A DNA stretch of 64,000 bases. Source: Kitasatospora cinereorecta (lineage in GTDB: Bacteria > Actinomycetota > Actinomycetes > Streptomycetales > Streptomycetaceae). Position numbers and translations under genes: made by a program. How positions within the stretch are numbered: position 1 is the first letter of the stretch; each line of letters begins with the position of its first letter. Where the stretch lies: contig NZ_JAMZDX010000003.1 in NCBI RefSeq assembly GCF_024172095.1, forward strand, positions 1 to 64,000, written 5' to 3'. This document shows, in pieces, positions 45,702 through 55,153 of this stretch. A model generated the notes under the pieces. The model made no database searches and was not told the origin of the DNA. It was given only the letters and a program-made list of their open reading frames with translations.

Positions 45702-46880
45702 TCAGTCGTTCAGGAGGGCGCAGACGAAGTCCTCCTGGACGGCCCGCATCCGTGCCAGGAACGCCGGGTCGTCGTTCGAGCCCACCTGCCGGGTCAGCGA
45801 GAAGGACAGGCTGCGGCTGCCGTCCGGGGTGCCCACGCCCAGCTGGGTGTAGCCGAAGATGTTGCCGGTGTGCCCGTAGACCACGCCGCACCGGGTGGTG
45901 TACTCGAAGATCGCCAGCCCGGCCCGGTTGACCCCGGGACCGGCCGGCTCCGAGGAGCCCGCCACGAAGGTCCGCTGCGCCGCCACGGTCGCCGGGGAAA
46001 GCAGGCGGCCGCCGCCGTACGCGGCCATGAAGGCCGAGAAGTCGCTCGGGGTGGAGACCATCCCGCCGGAGGCCCACGCCCCGGACATGCTGACCAGGGT
46101 GGAGACGTCCTCCGGCGCGTTCGGCGGGTCGAGCTGGTACCCGTGCAGGTACGGCTCGGGCATCTCGAAGCCCGCCGGGAGGCTGGTCTCCCGCAGGTGC
46201 AGCGGACGGTAGACCTCTTCGCCGAGCAGGTCCTCGTAGCGCTTCCCGGTGGCCGCCTCGGCCATCAGGGCGATCGCGATGTTGTCGGAGTTGGAGTACC
46301 GGTACTGCGAGCCGGGCGTGAAGCGCAGGTCCTGGCCGGCCACGAAGTCCAGCAGGTGCCGGGAGTCGAAGATCCGGTGCGGGTCGGCGTTCACCACCGC
46401 GCGGAAGTCGGGGTCCTCGGTGTAGTCCGGCATCCCGCTGGTGTGCTGGAGCAGCTGACGCAGGGTCACCGGCGCCCAGCGGGCGGGCAGGGTGGGCAGC
46501 CGTTGGCCGATGGTGTCGTCCAGGCCCAGCAGGCCGCAGTCGACCAGGCGCAGCGCGACGGCGCCGCTGAACGCCTTCGCGGTGCTGGCCAGCCGCATGT
46601 GGTCGGTGGCCCGGGGCGCCCGGTCGGTGCCGGTCTCGGCCGTCCCGGCCCGGTAGACCTGGAGGTGGTTGCCCTCGCGGAGGACCGCGATCGCGCCGGG
46701 CGGGCCCAGTGGGTCGTCGACCAGCTCCTGCAGCCGGGCCTGCAACGCCGGATCGCCGCCGTCGTGGCCCGGTCGGCCGTGGGACGGGTCCGCCGCGGCG
46801 GGGCCGGCCAGCAGCACCGCCAGCACGGCGGAGAGGACGGCGGCGGTCGGGCGGGCCTTGCGGCGGGAGCGGAACGGCAC
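45702..46880 (-). CDS. Secreted serine hydrolase (class C beta-lactamase/DD-peptidase family)
   Basis: A 392-residue exported penicillin-recognising-fold protein. The signal peptide (RPTAAVLSAVLAVLLAGPAA) is followed by the SxxK site STAK (Ser99/Lys102), the YxN motif YSN (QYRYSNSDN), and a C-terminal HTG in VYGHTGNIFGY in place of KTG. This pattern fits R61-type D-alanyl-D-alanine carboxypeptidases and esterase-like relatives rather than true beta-lactamases. GTG at 46880 is used because GGAGGA lies 6 bases upstream; an earlier TTG at 46940 lacks a ribosome site. Confidence 0.87.
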   Translation of the reverse strand: MPFRSRRKARPTAAVLSAVLAVLLAGPAAADPSHGRPGHDGGDPALQARLQELVDDPLGPPGAIAVLREGNHLQVYRAGTAETGTDRAPRATDHMRLASTAKAFSGAVALRLVDCGLLGLDDTIGQRLPTLPARWAPVTLRQLLQHTSGMPDYTEDPDFRAVVNADPHRIFDSRHLLDFVAGQDLRFTPGSQYRYSNSDNIAIALMAEAATGKRYEDLLGEEVYRPLHLRETSLPAGFEMPEPYLHGYQLDPPNAPEDVSTLVSMSGAWASGGMVSTPSDFSAFMAAYGGGRLLSPATVAAQRTFVAGSSEPAGPGVNRAGLAIFEYTTRCGVVYGHTGNIFGYTQLGVGTPDGSRSLSFSLTRQVGSNDDPAFLARMRAVQEDFVCALLND

Positions 46881-47046
46881 GGCGGGTCCTCCGGACGGCG
46901 TCACGGCGGCTGCGGGGACGTCCGGCCGCTCTGGCGGCAAGGAATGACCCGCCGTCAGCCCGGCGAAACGCCCCGGCGGCCGCGGTGACCCGGGCGGCCG
47001 AGGCGCAGCCCCCGACCGGCCGTGCCGGGGCGTCGGGCGGGTGCGG

Positions 47047-47889
47047 TCAGTCGGCCGGGTGCGGGGCCAGCCGCTTGTGGCCCTTGGCGGCGATCCGCTG
47101 CTCGCACAGCTCGACCAGCGCGTCGTACGCGGGCTTGCCCATCAGTTCGGTGAGCTCGGCGCGGTAGCTGACGTACACCGGGTCGGGGGCGTTGTGGGCC
47201 TCCGGCGAACCGGTGCACCACCAGTGCAGGTCGTGGCCGCCCGGTCCCCAGCCGCGGCGGTCGTACTCACCGATGGAGACCTGGAGGTAGCGGGTGTCGT
47301 CGGGGCGGTCGATCCAGTCGTAGGTGCGGCGGATCGGCAGCTGCCAGCAGACGTCGGGCTTGGTCTCCAGCGGCTCGCGGCCCTCGCGCAGCGCCAGGAT
47401 GTGCAGCGAGCAGCCGGCGCCCCCGGGGAAGCCGGGGCTGTTGAGGAAGAGGCAGGCGCCGTTGACCCGGCGGGTCTGGCGGTCGCCGTCCTCGTCGAAC
47501 ATGGTGATGCCGCCGTCGACCTTGATCCGGCCCTTGGCGTCGGTGCCGTGCTCGTGGTTCTCCCAGATGTCCGGGGTCAGCCGCGCGGCGTGCTCGATCA
47601 CCCGCTGCTCGTCGTCCTCGTCCGAGTAGTGCGCGCCGAGCGTGCAGCAGCCGTCCGACGCGCCGCGGCCCGGGCGGATGCCGTGGCAGCCGTTGCCGAA
47701 GATGCAGCCCCAGCGGGAGGTCAGCCAGGTCAGGTCGCAGCGGAAGACCTGATCCTCGTCGGCCGGGTCGGTGAACTCCACCCAGGCGCGCGGGAAGTCC
47801 AGCGGGACCTCGCGCACGGTCGGCGCCGCCACGTCCACGGCCCCGCTCTTCTTCGACTTCTTGCTCTTCGCGGTCTCTGCTGCTGCCAC
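47047..47889 (-). CDS. Conserved cysteine-rich protein of unknown function
   Basis: A 280-residue soluble protein. After a Lys/Ser-rich start come two Cys clusters: [20 protein letters not shown] with a following DGCCTLG, and later [21 protein letters not shown] and WWCTGSP. This spacing recalls YkgJ/DUF3109-type metal or Fe-S cluster proteins, but I cannot confirm membership. The GTG at 47889 follows a TACCCT -10 by six bases, so it is probably leaderless. It diverges from the type VII locus and is not obviously linked to it. Confidence 0.7.
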   Translation of the reverse strand: MAAAETAKSKKSKKSGAVDVAAPTVREVPLDFPRAWVEFTDPADEDQVFRCDLTWLTSRWGCIFGNGCHGIRPGRGASDGCCTLGAHYSDEDDEQRVIEHAARLTPDIWENHEHGTDAKGRIKVDGGITMFDEDGDRQTRRVNGACLFLNSPGFPGGAGCSLHILALREGREPLETKPDVCWQLPIRRTYDWIDRPDDTRYLQVSIGEYDRRGWGPGGHDLHWWCTGSPEAHNAPDPVYVSYRAELTELMGKPAYDALVELCEQRIAAKGHKRLAPHPAD

Positions 47890-47895
47890 TCGGCA

Positions 47896-47901
47896 AGGGT
47901 A
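47896..47901 (-). promoter_or_regulatory. -10 box TACCCT, leaderless start at 47889
   Basis: The minus strand reads TACCCT, 6 bases, then GTG, with no Shine-Dalgarno sequence. Confidence 0.5.
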
Positions 47902-48111
47902 TGGCCTCGGACGGGCGATACGGGCCCGGTGAGCTGCGGTATTTACGGGGATTTCCCGCGGTGTGCCCCGGTGCGGCGAGGTCTGCGGTGGTGAAGCGGC
48001 TGTGAAAAGCCGGTCGGACACGACGGTGGCCCGCGGTAGCGGGCCTAGGATGGCGCGGAGCCGGGGGACGGCGGGCGCCGACGGCGCCACGGGCACGGGG
48101 GAGGGCGAGCG

Positions 48112-48462
48112 ATGGCCGACACGGTCCGCATCAACGCATGGGAAGTCCACGGCGAGGGCCGGGAGTTCGAGAACATCTCCAACGACTTCGCGAGAGCCGC
48201 GCTGAACCTGGAGAACCAGCTGGCCGGTCTCGGCACGCCCTGGGGCACCGACCAGCCGGGCCAGCCGTTCGGCACCGCGTACACCGACGCCCGGGAGGGC
48301 GTGCTGGCCGGCCTGCAGGGCCTGTCCGAGCGGCTCGGGAAGATCGGCGCCGGGCTGCACACCATGGCCGACAGCGTGGAGCGCACCGACCAGCAGGTCC
48401 GGTCCGACTTCACCGGGATCGACACCGGCCACGCAACCGGTAGCGGTCGCGGCGCCGTCTGA
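48112..48462 (+). CDS. WXG100/EspC-like small secreted protein
   Basis: A 116-residue mostly helical protein. The centre reads [18 protein letters not shown] between two helices ([20 protein letters not shown] and [17 protein letters not shown]), the helix-turn-helix hairpin layout of EspC/WXG100-type ESX (type VII) partners. The turn is a PWG sequence rather than a strict WXG. GGGGAGGG six bases before the ATG gives good initiation. It lies 149 bases before the large toxin-like gene on the same strand; it probably pairs with that protein for export. Confidence 0.78.
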   Translation: MADTVRINAWEVHGEGREFENISNDFARAALNLENQLAGLGTPWGTDQPGQPFGTAYTDAREGVLAGLQGLSERLGKIGAGLHTMADSVERTDQQVRSDFTGIDTGHATGSGRGAV

Positions 48463-48553
48463 CCCAGCACGGCCCGACCGGATGTCGCCCTGACGACGTC
48501 CTGACGGCCCCGACCCGCCCGCGGCGCGCACCCGCCCCGCGGCGGCGGGCACC

Positions 48554-48597
48554 CGCACCACGCCCGATCCCGCACCACGCCCGATCCCGCACCACCC
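48554..48597. repeat. 17-base tandem repeat before the toxin-like gene
   Basis: CGCACCACGCCCGATCC occurs at 48554-48570 and 48571-48587, followed by a partial third copy (48588-48597). It ends 14 bases before the GTG start, just upstream of the ribosome-binding site. Confidence 0.85.
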
Positions 48598-48611
48598 AAA
48601 GGGGGAAGCAC

Positions 48612-51600
48612 GTGTCCAGGAAGCTGCCGGAGGAGCTGGCCGCCGCGCTGGCGCGGACGGGCCACCACTGGCCGGAGGCGGACGAGGACGGGCTGCGCCG
48701 GGCGGCCGGCCTGTGGCGGGAGTTCGGCACCGAGGCCGAACGCCTGGCCAAGCGCGGCGGGGACTCGGTGCAGCGCGTCACCGGGGAGAACTCCGGCCAG
48801 GCGGTGGACGCCTTCGCCGACTACTGGCGCAACTTCGCCGGCGGCGGCCGCGGCCACCTGGACGACGCCCACGGCGCCGCCGAGGCGCTGGCCGGCGCCT
48901 TCGACAAGGCGGCCGGCGCGGTCGACCACTGCAAGGCCGGGATGGTCGCCGTCCTCACCGAGCTGGCCGAGGAGATCAAGAAGGCCGACGCCGCCGAGGC
49001 CAAGGCCAAGGAGCAGATGTCGCACGCCGGCGACGGCCTCGGCGGGCTGGTCGGCGCGGCCGTCGGCGCCGTCAAGGACGTGGCGGCGGAGGTCGGCGAG
49101 GCCATTGCCGTCGAGACCGCCAAGCACAAGATCGCCGGGCTGCTCGACGAGCTCGCCCGGGAGATGAAGGACGCCGTGCAGGCCGCCGCCAAGGAGCCGG
49201 CGGTCACCGGACTGGAGCGGATCGCCCAGGCGGACGGGCGCGGACTGCACGGCGAGGGGCGCGAGGCCAGCGTGGCCGGCCGGGCCGGCCAGGTCACCAC
49301 CATGGCGGGCGCCGCCGCCGGCGCGGCCGTCGCCCGCTCGGTGGAGGTCGCCGGGGTCGGCGAGGTGCACGCGGCCCTGGCCAAGGACGGCTCGGTGCGC
49401 ACCGACCGGCACGGCAACCCCGTGCTGGTCGGCGCCGACGGCCGGGAGATCCACGGCGTCCAGGGCGTCCAGGTCGCGGCCGGCCAGGACGGTCAGCCGG
49501 TGGTGGTCGACGCCGAGGGCAAGCCGGTCAGCGGCGTCGCCCTCGGCGAGAACGGCAAGCCCGTCCTCGGCAGCGACGGCAAGCCGCTGCTGATCGGCAC
49601 CGACGGCACCCTGCTCGGCACCGGACTCGCCCTCGCGCTGGGCGCCGACGGCCACCCCCGGACCGGCGCGGACGGCCACCCGATGCTGGTCGGCCTCGAC
49701 GGACAGCCGGTCTCGGCCCTCGCCGCCGACAAGCACGGCCACCTGCTCGCCGGCGCCGACGGCCAGCCGGTCACGGTCGGCCAGGACGGCCTCGCCACCG
49801 GCCCGGACGGGCGCACCGTCGCCTTCGACCGGCACGGCCACGCCGTCCCGGTCGGCGGCCCGGGCGGCACCGGCGTCCAGGTCGGACTGGGCGACACCAC
49901 GATCGGCGTCAACAGCGGGATCGTCCCCGGCAGCGACGGGGACGGCTACGGACACGGGCACGGCCACGGCAAGCCCGGCCCGGGCGGGGACCCGTACGGC
50001 ACCGCCCAGGGCCCGAACGGCCAGGACGGCGGCCTGAGCGTCCGCGCGGCGGGCATGTCCGCCTCGGCCGACCTCCCGCCCCTCACCCCCTCCGGCGACC
50101 AGGACGGCGGCGCCGGCAACGGCCCGGTCGCGGCCGGCGGCCACGGCCACGGCTGGGGCCGCGGCGACGGCGGCGGCAACAGCGGCGGCAACGGCGGTTA
50201 CGGCGGCTACCAGGACGGCGGCCGCCACCAGTCGGCCCCGGTCGTGATGTCCGCCGACCTCGGCGGCTCCGACGACTACGTCCCCCCGCCCGTGCACCAC
50301 GGCCCCGCCGCGGTCCACACCGACTCGGTGGCGGTCGCCCCGGCGCCGTCCGTCTCGACCTCGGACGGCGACATCTGGTCCGGCGGCGGTTCGGGCGGCG
50401 GTGGCGGCGGACACCGCCCCGTCGACCTGCCGGGCGGCGGCGGCTCCTCCTCGGGCGCCAGCGGCGCCGGCTCCTTCCAGCTCGGCCCGGTCGGTGGTGG
50501 CGGCGCGTCCGGCGGGATGCCGGGCGCCGGCCCGCTGGGCGGCGGCGTCCTCGGCGGTCCGGTCGCGGGCGGCGGACCGGCCGGTGCGCTCGGCGGCCCG
50601 ATCGGCGGCGGCGTGCCGGGCGCGTCCGCCCCCGTCCCCGGCGCCGGTCCGATCGGCGGCGGCGGCCTCGGCGCCGGTACCGGAGCGGGACCGGTGGGCG
50701 CCGCCGGAGTTCCCGCGGCCGGCGCTTCGGGCACACCCGGCGGTTCGGTCGGCGGGTCGACCGGCGCCGTCATCGGCGTCGGCACCCATGCCCAGGACGG
50801 CCGGCCGGCCTCCGGCGCGGGCGCGCGGGGACCGGTGGGCGGCCCGCAGGCACCCGGCGGACCGGGCCAGCAGGTGCCGGGCGGGCCGGTCCGCTTCGAC
50901 CCGCTGTTCGACACCCGGCGCCGGGACGGCTCCGACGGCTCCGAGCTGCCCGTCCACCCCGGCCAGGTCGCCTCCGCCTGGCTGGTCGTCCACTCCTACC
51001 GCTCCTCCGTCCCGCCGCTGGCGCCGCCCGTCGAGGCGCTCGCCCCGCGGACCATCGCCGACAGCCGCCCGTACGGGCGGCCCGGCGGACTGGGCCCGGT
51101 CGACCCGGCGCACCAGGCGGAGACCGTCCGCCGCACCCCGGTGCCCGGAGCCGACCCGCGGGCCGGCGACTGGATCGAGAGCCTCAACGGCGGCGGCCCG
51201 CGCGAACCCGGACGGGCCAACAACTCCGTCGACGTCGCCCTCTCCGCGGTGGACACCGCCGGCGGGTACCCGACCTGCGCCGCCCCCCGCCTCCCGGACG
51301 GCCCGGCGGGCGAGCGCGGCGGCCGCGACCGCGCCGAGCGGGAACTCGGGGCGCGCTTCCTCGACCTCGGCGACGGCGACGCGGCGTTCGACCGGCTCGA
51401 GCGCTCGCTGCTGCACGCCGGCGGCGGGACCCGGGCGGTCCTGCTCACCCTGGACGCGTACGGCCGCTCCCACACCTGGAACGCCGTCAACCACGAGGGC
51501 GTCCTGACCTGGCTGGACCACCTCACCGGCTACCGCTCCGACCGCCCGATCCACCCGGCCGACCACGGCCTCTGGGCCATCGCCGTCGACGCCGACAACC

Positions 51601-51929
51601 GCCCCCTCGACCTGTCCGACCCGCCCGCCTCCGTCCCGGTCCCGGCGGCCAGGCCCGCAGCCCAGGCCGCAGCCCAGGCCGTCCCGGCGAAGGCGCCGCA
51701 GCCCGCCGAGCCCGATGAGCCCGCCGCCGGGTCGCCGGTGCCTGCCGCTGCCCCGGCGCCGGTCCCCGCCGCCGAGGTGCCGCAGGACCCGACCGCCGCC
51801 GGCGAGCTCGCGGAGCCTGCCGAGCCTGCCGAGCCCACCGACCCGCCGTCGGCGCCCGCGCCTGCCGCAGCCGTGCCGCCGAGGTCGCGGCTGACCGTCC
51901 ACCGCACCACCGGGAGCCCCCGCCGATGA
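48612..51929 (+). CDS. Type VII secretion-linked polymorphic toxin-like protein, Tox-PL-type C-terminus
   Basis: A 1105-residue protein. Residues 1-200 are helical with a WXG100/CpnT-like pattern ([36 protein letters not shown]). Residues ~250-420 are short DG-rich repeats ([22 protein letters not shown]). Residues ~430-770 are Gly-rich. Residues ~860-990 resemble the papain-fold toxin/glutamine-deamidase domain with His954 ([14 protein letters not shown]) and Asp969 (WLDHLTG). The expected catalytic Cys is Ser872 ([11 protein letters not shown]). A Pro/Ala-rich tail follows. GTG at 48612 follows GGGGGAAG. The stop overlaps the next gene as ATGA. Probably a secreted effector or a degenerate toxin. 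Confidence 0.8.
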   Translation: MSRKLPEELAAALARTGHHWPEADEDGLRRAAGLWREFGTEAERLAKRGGDSVQRVTGENSGQAVDAFADYWRNFAGGGRGHLDDAHGAAEALAGAFDKAAGAVDHCKAGMVAVLTELAEEIKKADAAEAKAKEQMSHAGDGLGGLVGAAVGAVKDVAAEVGEAIAVETAKHKIAGLLDELAREMKDAVQAAAKEPAVTGLERIAQADGRGLHGEGREASVAGRAGQVTTMAGAAAGAAVARSVEVAGVGEVHAALAKDGSVRTDRHGNPVLVGADGREIHGVQGVQVAAGQDGQPVVVDAEGKPVSGVALGENGKPVLGSDGKPLLIGTDGTLLGTGLALALGADGHPRTGADGHPMLVGLDGQPVSALAADKHGHLLAGADGQPVTVGQDGLATGPDGRTVAFDRHGHAVPVGGPGGTGVQVGLGDTTIGVNSGIVPGSDGDGYGHGHGHGKPGPGGDPYGTAQGPNGQDGGLSVRAAGMSASADLPPLTPSGDQDGGAGNGPVAAGGHGHGWGRGDGGGNSGGNGGYGGYQDGGRHQSAPVVMSADLGGSDDYVPPPVHHGPAAVHTDSVAVAPAPSVSTSDGDIWSGGGSGGGGGGHRPVDLPGGGGSSSGASGAGSFQLGPVGGGGASGGMPGAGPLGGGVLGGPVAGGGPAGALGGPIGGGVPGASAPVPGAGPIGGGGLGAGTGAGPVGAAGVPAAGASGTPGGSVGGSTGAVIGVGTHAQDGRPASGAGARGPVGGPQAPGGPGQQVPGGPVRFDPLFDTRRRDGSDGSELPVHPGQVASAWLVVHSYRSSVPPLAPPVEALAPRTIADSRPYGRPGGLGPVDPAHQAETVRRTPVPGADPRAGDWIESLNGGGPREPGRANNSVDVALSAVDTAGGYPTCAAPRLPDGPAGERGGRDRAERELGARFLDLGDGDAAFDRLERSLLHAGGGTRAVLLTLDAYGRSHTWNAVNHEGVLTWLDHLTGYRSDRPIHPADHGLWAIAVDADNRPLDLSDPPASVPVPAARPAAQAAAQAVPAKAPQPAEPDEPAAGSPVPAAAPAPVPAAEVPQDPTAAGELAEPAEPAEPTDPPSAPAPAAAVPPRSRLTVHRTTGSPRR

Positions 51930-53203
51930 TCACCCGAGAGCAGGCCCTGGCCGCCGCCCACCGCTGGGTCAACGGCGACCTCCCGCAGGAGGTGTCCCGG
52001 CCGGTCCGCTCGCACGAGTTCGACCTGGGCTGGGTGCTGTGGCCGGAGCCTGCCCCGGTGCAGGTGGATCCGCTGACCGGCGAGCGGCGGGCGCCGGAGG
52101 AGATCGGCGCGGCGTGCGCGGTGGTGGACCGCCGGTCCGGCGAGTTGAGCGTGTGGCCGTCGGTGCCGGTGCCGGAGGTGATCCGGCTGTACCGCGACCG
52201 GCTCGGCGCGGGCAGCCACGACCCGGCGCTGCCGCCGGTGACCGGTCCGGGGGCCCGGGCCGTGCTGACCTACCGGGACCAGCTGGGCGAGACCAGGACG
52301 CTGGAGGTGGAGCCGGCGCTCGGCCGCCCGCATCCGGCGGTGCGCGGCTGGCAGCAGCTGCGGCAGCAGGGGGTGCCGGCCGCGGACGTCCTCGGGATCC
52401 GCACCGAGCTGCGCCCGTGGATGCTGCCGGGCGGCTACTGGGCGTACGTGCTGGGTGCCCAACTGCCGGACGTGCCGGTGAGCTTCGACCTGCCGTACGG
52501 GCCGCGCTTCGACCACCGCGCGGCGGACGCGCGGACGCTGGCGGCGCGGCGCCGCGCCGCGTTCAACCGGGTGCCGTTCCCGGTCGCGGTCGCGCCGGCC
52601 CAGCCGGAGGGCGAGCAGGAGCTGGCCGCGCTGCTGGCGGCCCGGTTCGGGCCGGACGGGGTGCGGCGCTTCGACGCGGACGCGGTGGCCGCCGCCGACC
52701 TGCCGGAGGCGGTGGCCCGGCCGCTGCTACGGATCGGCCTGCCGTGGACGGTCGAGGGCTTCTTCACCCTGCACCACCCCGAGGCGGACGGCGTCGCCGA
52801 GGCCGCCGCCCCGGTGCTGCCGGACGTGGCCGCGCACCTGGACGGGCTCGGCCGGGGCCGCCGGGCGACCGCCGCGGCCCGGGCGGCGCTGCTCGGGCAG
52901 CTGCTGATCGGCACCGACGGCTGGGCGCTGGTCACCGTGGACACCGCGCAGGGCCGGGTCCGGGCGATCGACCCGGACGACGCCACCGCCCGCTGGTGCA
53001 ACGCCGACCTGACGGCCTTCGTCCGCTCGCTGGCGCTGTTCGCCGACCGCTACCCGCGGCTGCGCGACCTCCCGCCGGCGACCGCCGGACCGGCGGTCGC
53101 CGAACTCCAGTGGTCGCTGGCGGCCCTGGACCGCACCGCCTTCTCGGACCCGGAGAACTGGTGGTCGGTGATCGTCGAGCAGCTCTGGCACGGCGTCCTC
53201 TGA
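51926..53203 (+). CDS. Composite immunity-like protein (YrhB/Imm35-like, deaminase-like, SUKH-4-like)
   Basis: A 425-residue soluble protein overlapping the toxin-like gene by four bases, as toxin immunity genes often do. Residues 1-85 resemble YrhB/Imm35 immunity domains (TREQALAAAHRWV, GACAVVDRRSGELSVWPSVP). Residues ~100-190 resemble toxin nucleotide deaminases, but the zinc ligands are replaced: HPAV for the HxE motif, RPWMLPGGYW for the PCxLPGGYC-type motif. Residues ~225-425 look SUKH-4-like (DGWALVTVDTAQGRVRAIDP). The best guess is an immunity protein that absorbed an inactive deaminase. Family calls rest on motif patterns only. Confidence 0.65.
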   Translation: MITREQALAAAHRWVNGDLPQEVSRPVRSHEFDLGWVLWPEPAPVQVDPLTGERRAPEEIGAACAVVDRRSGELSVWPSVPVPEVIRLYRDRLGAGSHDPALPPVTGPGARAVLTYRDQLGETRTLEVEPALGRPHPAVRGWQQLRQQGVPAADVLGIRTELRPWMLPGGYWAYVLGAQLPDVPVSFDLPYGPRFDHRAADARTLAARRRAAFNRVPFPVAVAPAQPEGEQELAALLAARFGPDGVRRFDADAVAAADLPEAVARPLLRIGLPWTVEGFFTLHHPEADGVAEAAAPVLPDVAAHLDGLGRGRRATAAARAALLGQLLIGTDGWALVTVDTAQGRVRAIDPDDATARWCNADLTAFVRSLALFADRYPRLRDLPPATAGPAVAELQWSLAALDRTAFSDPENWWSVIVEQLWHGVL

Positions 53204-53210
53204 GCGGGCG

Positions 53211-53966
53211 CTAAGCCCGGAGCACGGCCTCCAGCCGGGTGGCGAAGGCGACCGGGATCTCGTACTGCGGGTAGTGGCCGCTGCCGGGCAGGACCTCCAG
53301 GGCGGCGTCCGGGTAGTGCGCCAGCCAGGTGGCCCGCATCACGGGCTCGGTCAGCGCCAGGTCGTACTGGCCGACGAAGACGTGCACCGGCAGCCGGGAG
53401 CCGGCGATCTTGGCGGCGAAGTCCTGGGTGGTCCAGTCGGTCAGGTAGGCGGCGAACGCCTCGGGGCGCGAGTGGGCCAGCGACTGGCTGGTCATCCGGT
53501 CCAGCCAGACCGCGGTCGCGCGCTGCCCGGTGACCAGGTCGAGGATGGCCCGCCGGTTGGCGGGCTGGGCGGCGGCGCCGTGGAAGAGGTCGTACGCGTC
53601 GCCCTCCAGCGGGTACGCCGAGGCCGGGACCGGGGTGATCCCGACCAGCTTGCGGACCCGGTGCGGGGCCTCCACCAGCACCCGCTGCGCCGCCTTGCCG
53701 CCCATCGAGTGCCCGACGAGCGAGAAGGACTCCCAGCCGAGCCCGTCGGCCAGGTCCAGCACGTCGCGGGCGATCTCGGCCAGCGTGTAGTCGCCCTCGA
53801 CGTCGGCCCGCTCGCCGTAGCCGCGGTAGTCGAGGAAGGCGTAGTCGAACGCGTCGCCGTCCAGGTAGTCCAGGAAGGGCCCCCAGCCCGCGCTGGTGCC
53901 GAACCAGTCGTGCAGCACGACCACCTTGTGGTCGCCGGCGCCGACCCTGCGGTGAGTGATCGTCAT
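53211..53966 (-). CDS. Alpha/beta-fold hydrolase
   Basis: A 251-residue hydrolase. The nucleophile elbow is GHSMGG with Ser87; DYRGYGERA marks the fold's conserved loop after strand 4, and His in GSGHYPQYE is the likely catalytic histidine. The Asp of the triad is probably in FVGQYDLALTEP. Length is typical of esterase/epoxide-hydrolase-like members; the substrate is unknown. GAGGAG 8 bases before the ATG at 53966 sets the start. It is convergent with the type VII-locus gene, and 129 bases separate it from the divergent Ppx/GppA-like gene. Confidence 0.9.
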   Translation of the reverse strand: MTITHRRVGAGDHKVVVLHDWFGTSAGWGPFLDYLDGDAFDYAFLDYRGYGERADVEGDYTLAEIARDVLDLADGLGWESFSLVGHSMGGKAAQRVLVEAPHRVRKLVGITPVPASAYPLEGDAYDLFHGAAAQPANRRAILDLVTGQRATAVWLDRMTSQSLAHSRPEAFAAYLTDWTTQDFAAKIAGSRLPVHVFVGQYDLALTEPVMRATWLAHYPDAALEVLPGSGHYPQYEIPVAFATRLEAVLRA

Positions 53967-54081
53967 GTCCCGTGCTCCTCGGGGGAGATGGTGGAATGAG
54001 GTGACGGTGGGCGTCCTCCCCCGTTCGCCGCGCGGGCAATCGGGCGGACCGATTCGGGCAGGTGAGCGGGTCGGGATCGAC

Positions 54082-54087
54082 TAGCGT
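54082..54087 (+). promoter_or_regulatory. -10 box TAGCGT before the Ppx/GppA-like gene
   Basis: TAGCGT is followed by 8 bases and ATG at 54096; likely a leaderless start. Confidence 0.45.
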
Positions 54088-54095
54088 GGACCGTT

Positions 54096-55052
54096 ATGCG
54101 ACTCGGTGTGCTCGACGTAGGTTCCAACACCGTCCACTTCCTCGTGGTGGACGCCCACCCCGGTGCGGCCCCGCTGCCCGCGTACTCGCACAAGGCCGAG
54201 CTGCGCCTGGCCGAGCTCCTCGACGACGGCGGCGCGATCACCGAGGTCGGCATCGAGCGGCTGGTCGGCATGGTGGCCTCCTCGATAAGGGTGGCCGAGG
54301 ACAAGGGCGTGGTGGCCATGCTGCCGTTCGCCACCTCGGCGGTCCGGGAGGCCGCCAACGGCGAGGAGGTGCTGGGCCGGGTCGCCGCGGAGACCGGCGT
54401 CGAGCTGCAGGTGCTCTCCGGGCAGGACGAGGCCCGGCTGACCTTCCTGGCGGTCCGCCGCTGGTTCGGCTGGTCCTCCGGCCGACTGCTCAACCTGGAC
54501 ATCGGCGGCGGCTCGCTGGAGATGGCCTGCGGCATCGACGAGCAGCCCGACGTGGCCTGCTCGCTGCCGCTGGGCGCCGGCCGGCTCACCGCCCGGCTGC
54601 CGGGCGACCTGGCCGACCCCGAGGACGTCCGCGACCTGCGCCGCCACATCCGCGCCGAGATCGCGCAGGTGGTCGGCGAGTTCTCCCGGATCGGCTCGCC
54701 GGACCACGCGGTGGCCACCTCCAAGACCTTCAAGCAGCTCGCCCGGATGACCGGCGCGGCCCCCGAGGGGGCGGGCGCCCGGGTGCCGCGCAAGATCACC
54801 CGAAGCGGTCTCACCACCTGGCTGCCGCGGTTGGCGGCGATGACTCCGGCCCAGCGGGCCCAGATCCCCGGCGTCTCCGAGGGCCGGGCGCGCCAGTTGC
54901 TGGCCGGCGCGCTGGTCGCCGACGCGGCGATGGACCTGTTCGGTCTGGACGAGCTCGACATCTGCCCCTGGGCCCTGCGCGAGGGCATCATCCTGCGCCG
55001 CCTGGACACCATGGACAGCCCCGGCGACAGACGCCCCGCCCTCACCGGCTGA
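54096..55052 (+). CDS. Ppx/GppA-family phosphatase
   Basis: A 318-residue ASKHA-fold phosphohydrolase related to exopolyphosphatase and pppGpp phosphatase. Motifs are [19 protein letters not shown] (phosphate 1), [17 protein letters not shown], and [15 protein letters not shown] (phosphate 2). It lacks the extra C-terminal HD-like domain of E. coli Ppx, as short actinobacterial Ppx1-type proteins do. Substrate, polyphosphate or pppGpp, cannot be told from sequence. The ATG starts just after a TAGCGT -10. Confidence 0.92.
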   Translation: MRLGVLDVGSNTVHFLVVDAHPGAAPLPAYSHKAELRLAELLDDGGAITEVGIERLVGMVASSIRVAEDKGVVAMLPFATSAVREAANGEEVLGRVAAETGVELQVLSGQDEARLTFLAVRRWFGWSSGRLLNLDIGGGSLEMACGIDEQPDVACSLPLGAGRLTARLPGDLADPEDVRDLRRHIRAEIAQVVGEFSRIGSPDHAVATSKTFKQLARMTGAAPEGAGARVPRKITRSGLTTWLPRLAAMTPAQRAQIPGVSEGRARQLLAGALVADAAMDLFGLDELDICPWALREGIILRRLDTMDSPGDRRPALTG

Positions 55053-55140
55053 GCCCTGCCCGCACCGGACGGCCCACCGCCGTGCGGCCGGAACCGGGCG
55101 CACCACCCCCGGCGGCGTCCCACAACGCGGCCGGTCCGCT

Positions 55141-55146
55141 TACGCT
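55141..55146 (+). promoter_or_regulatory. -10 box TACGCT, leaderless start at 55154
   Basis: TACGCT is followed by exactly 7 bases and GTG at 55154. Confidence 0.6.
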
Positions 55147-55153
55147 GTTGCCC

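Noticed and set aside
48045..51902. 1285-codon minus-strand frame opposite the type VII effector
   Set aside because: Low-complexity antisense of Gly-rich repeats; the plus strand has start signals, overlap with its neighbour and recognisable domains.
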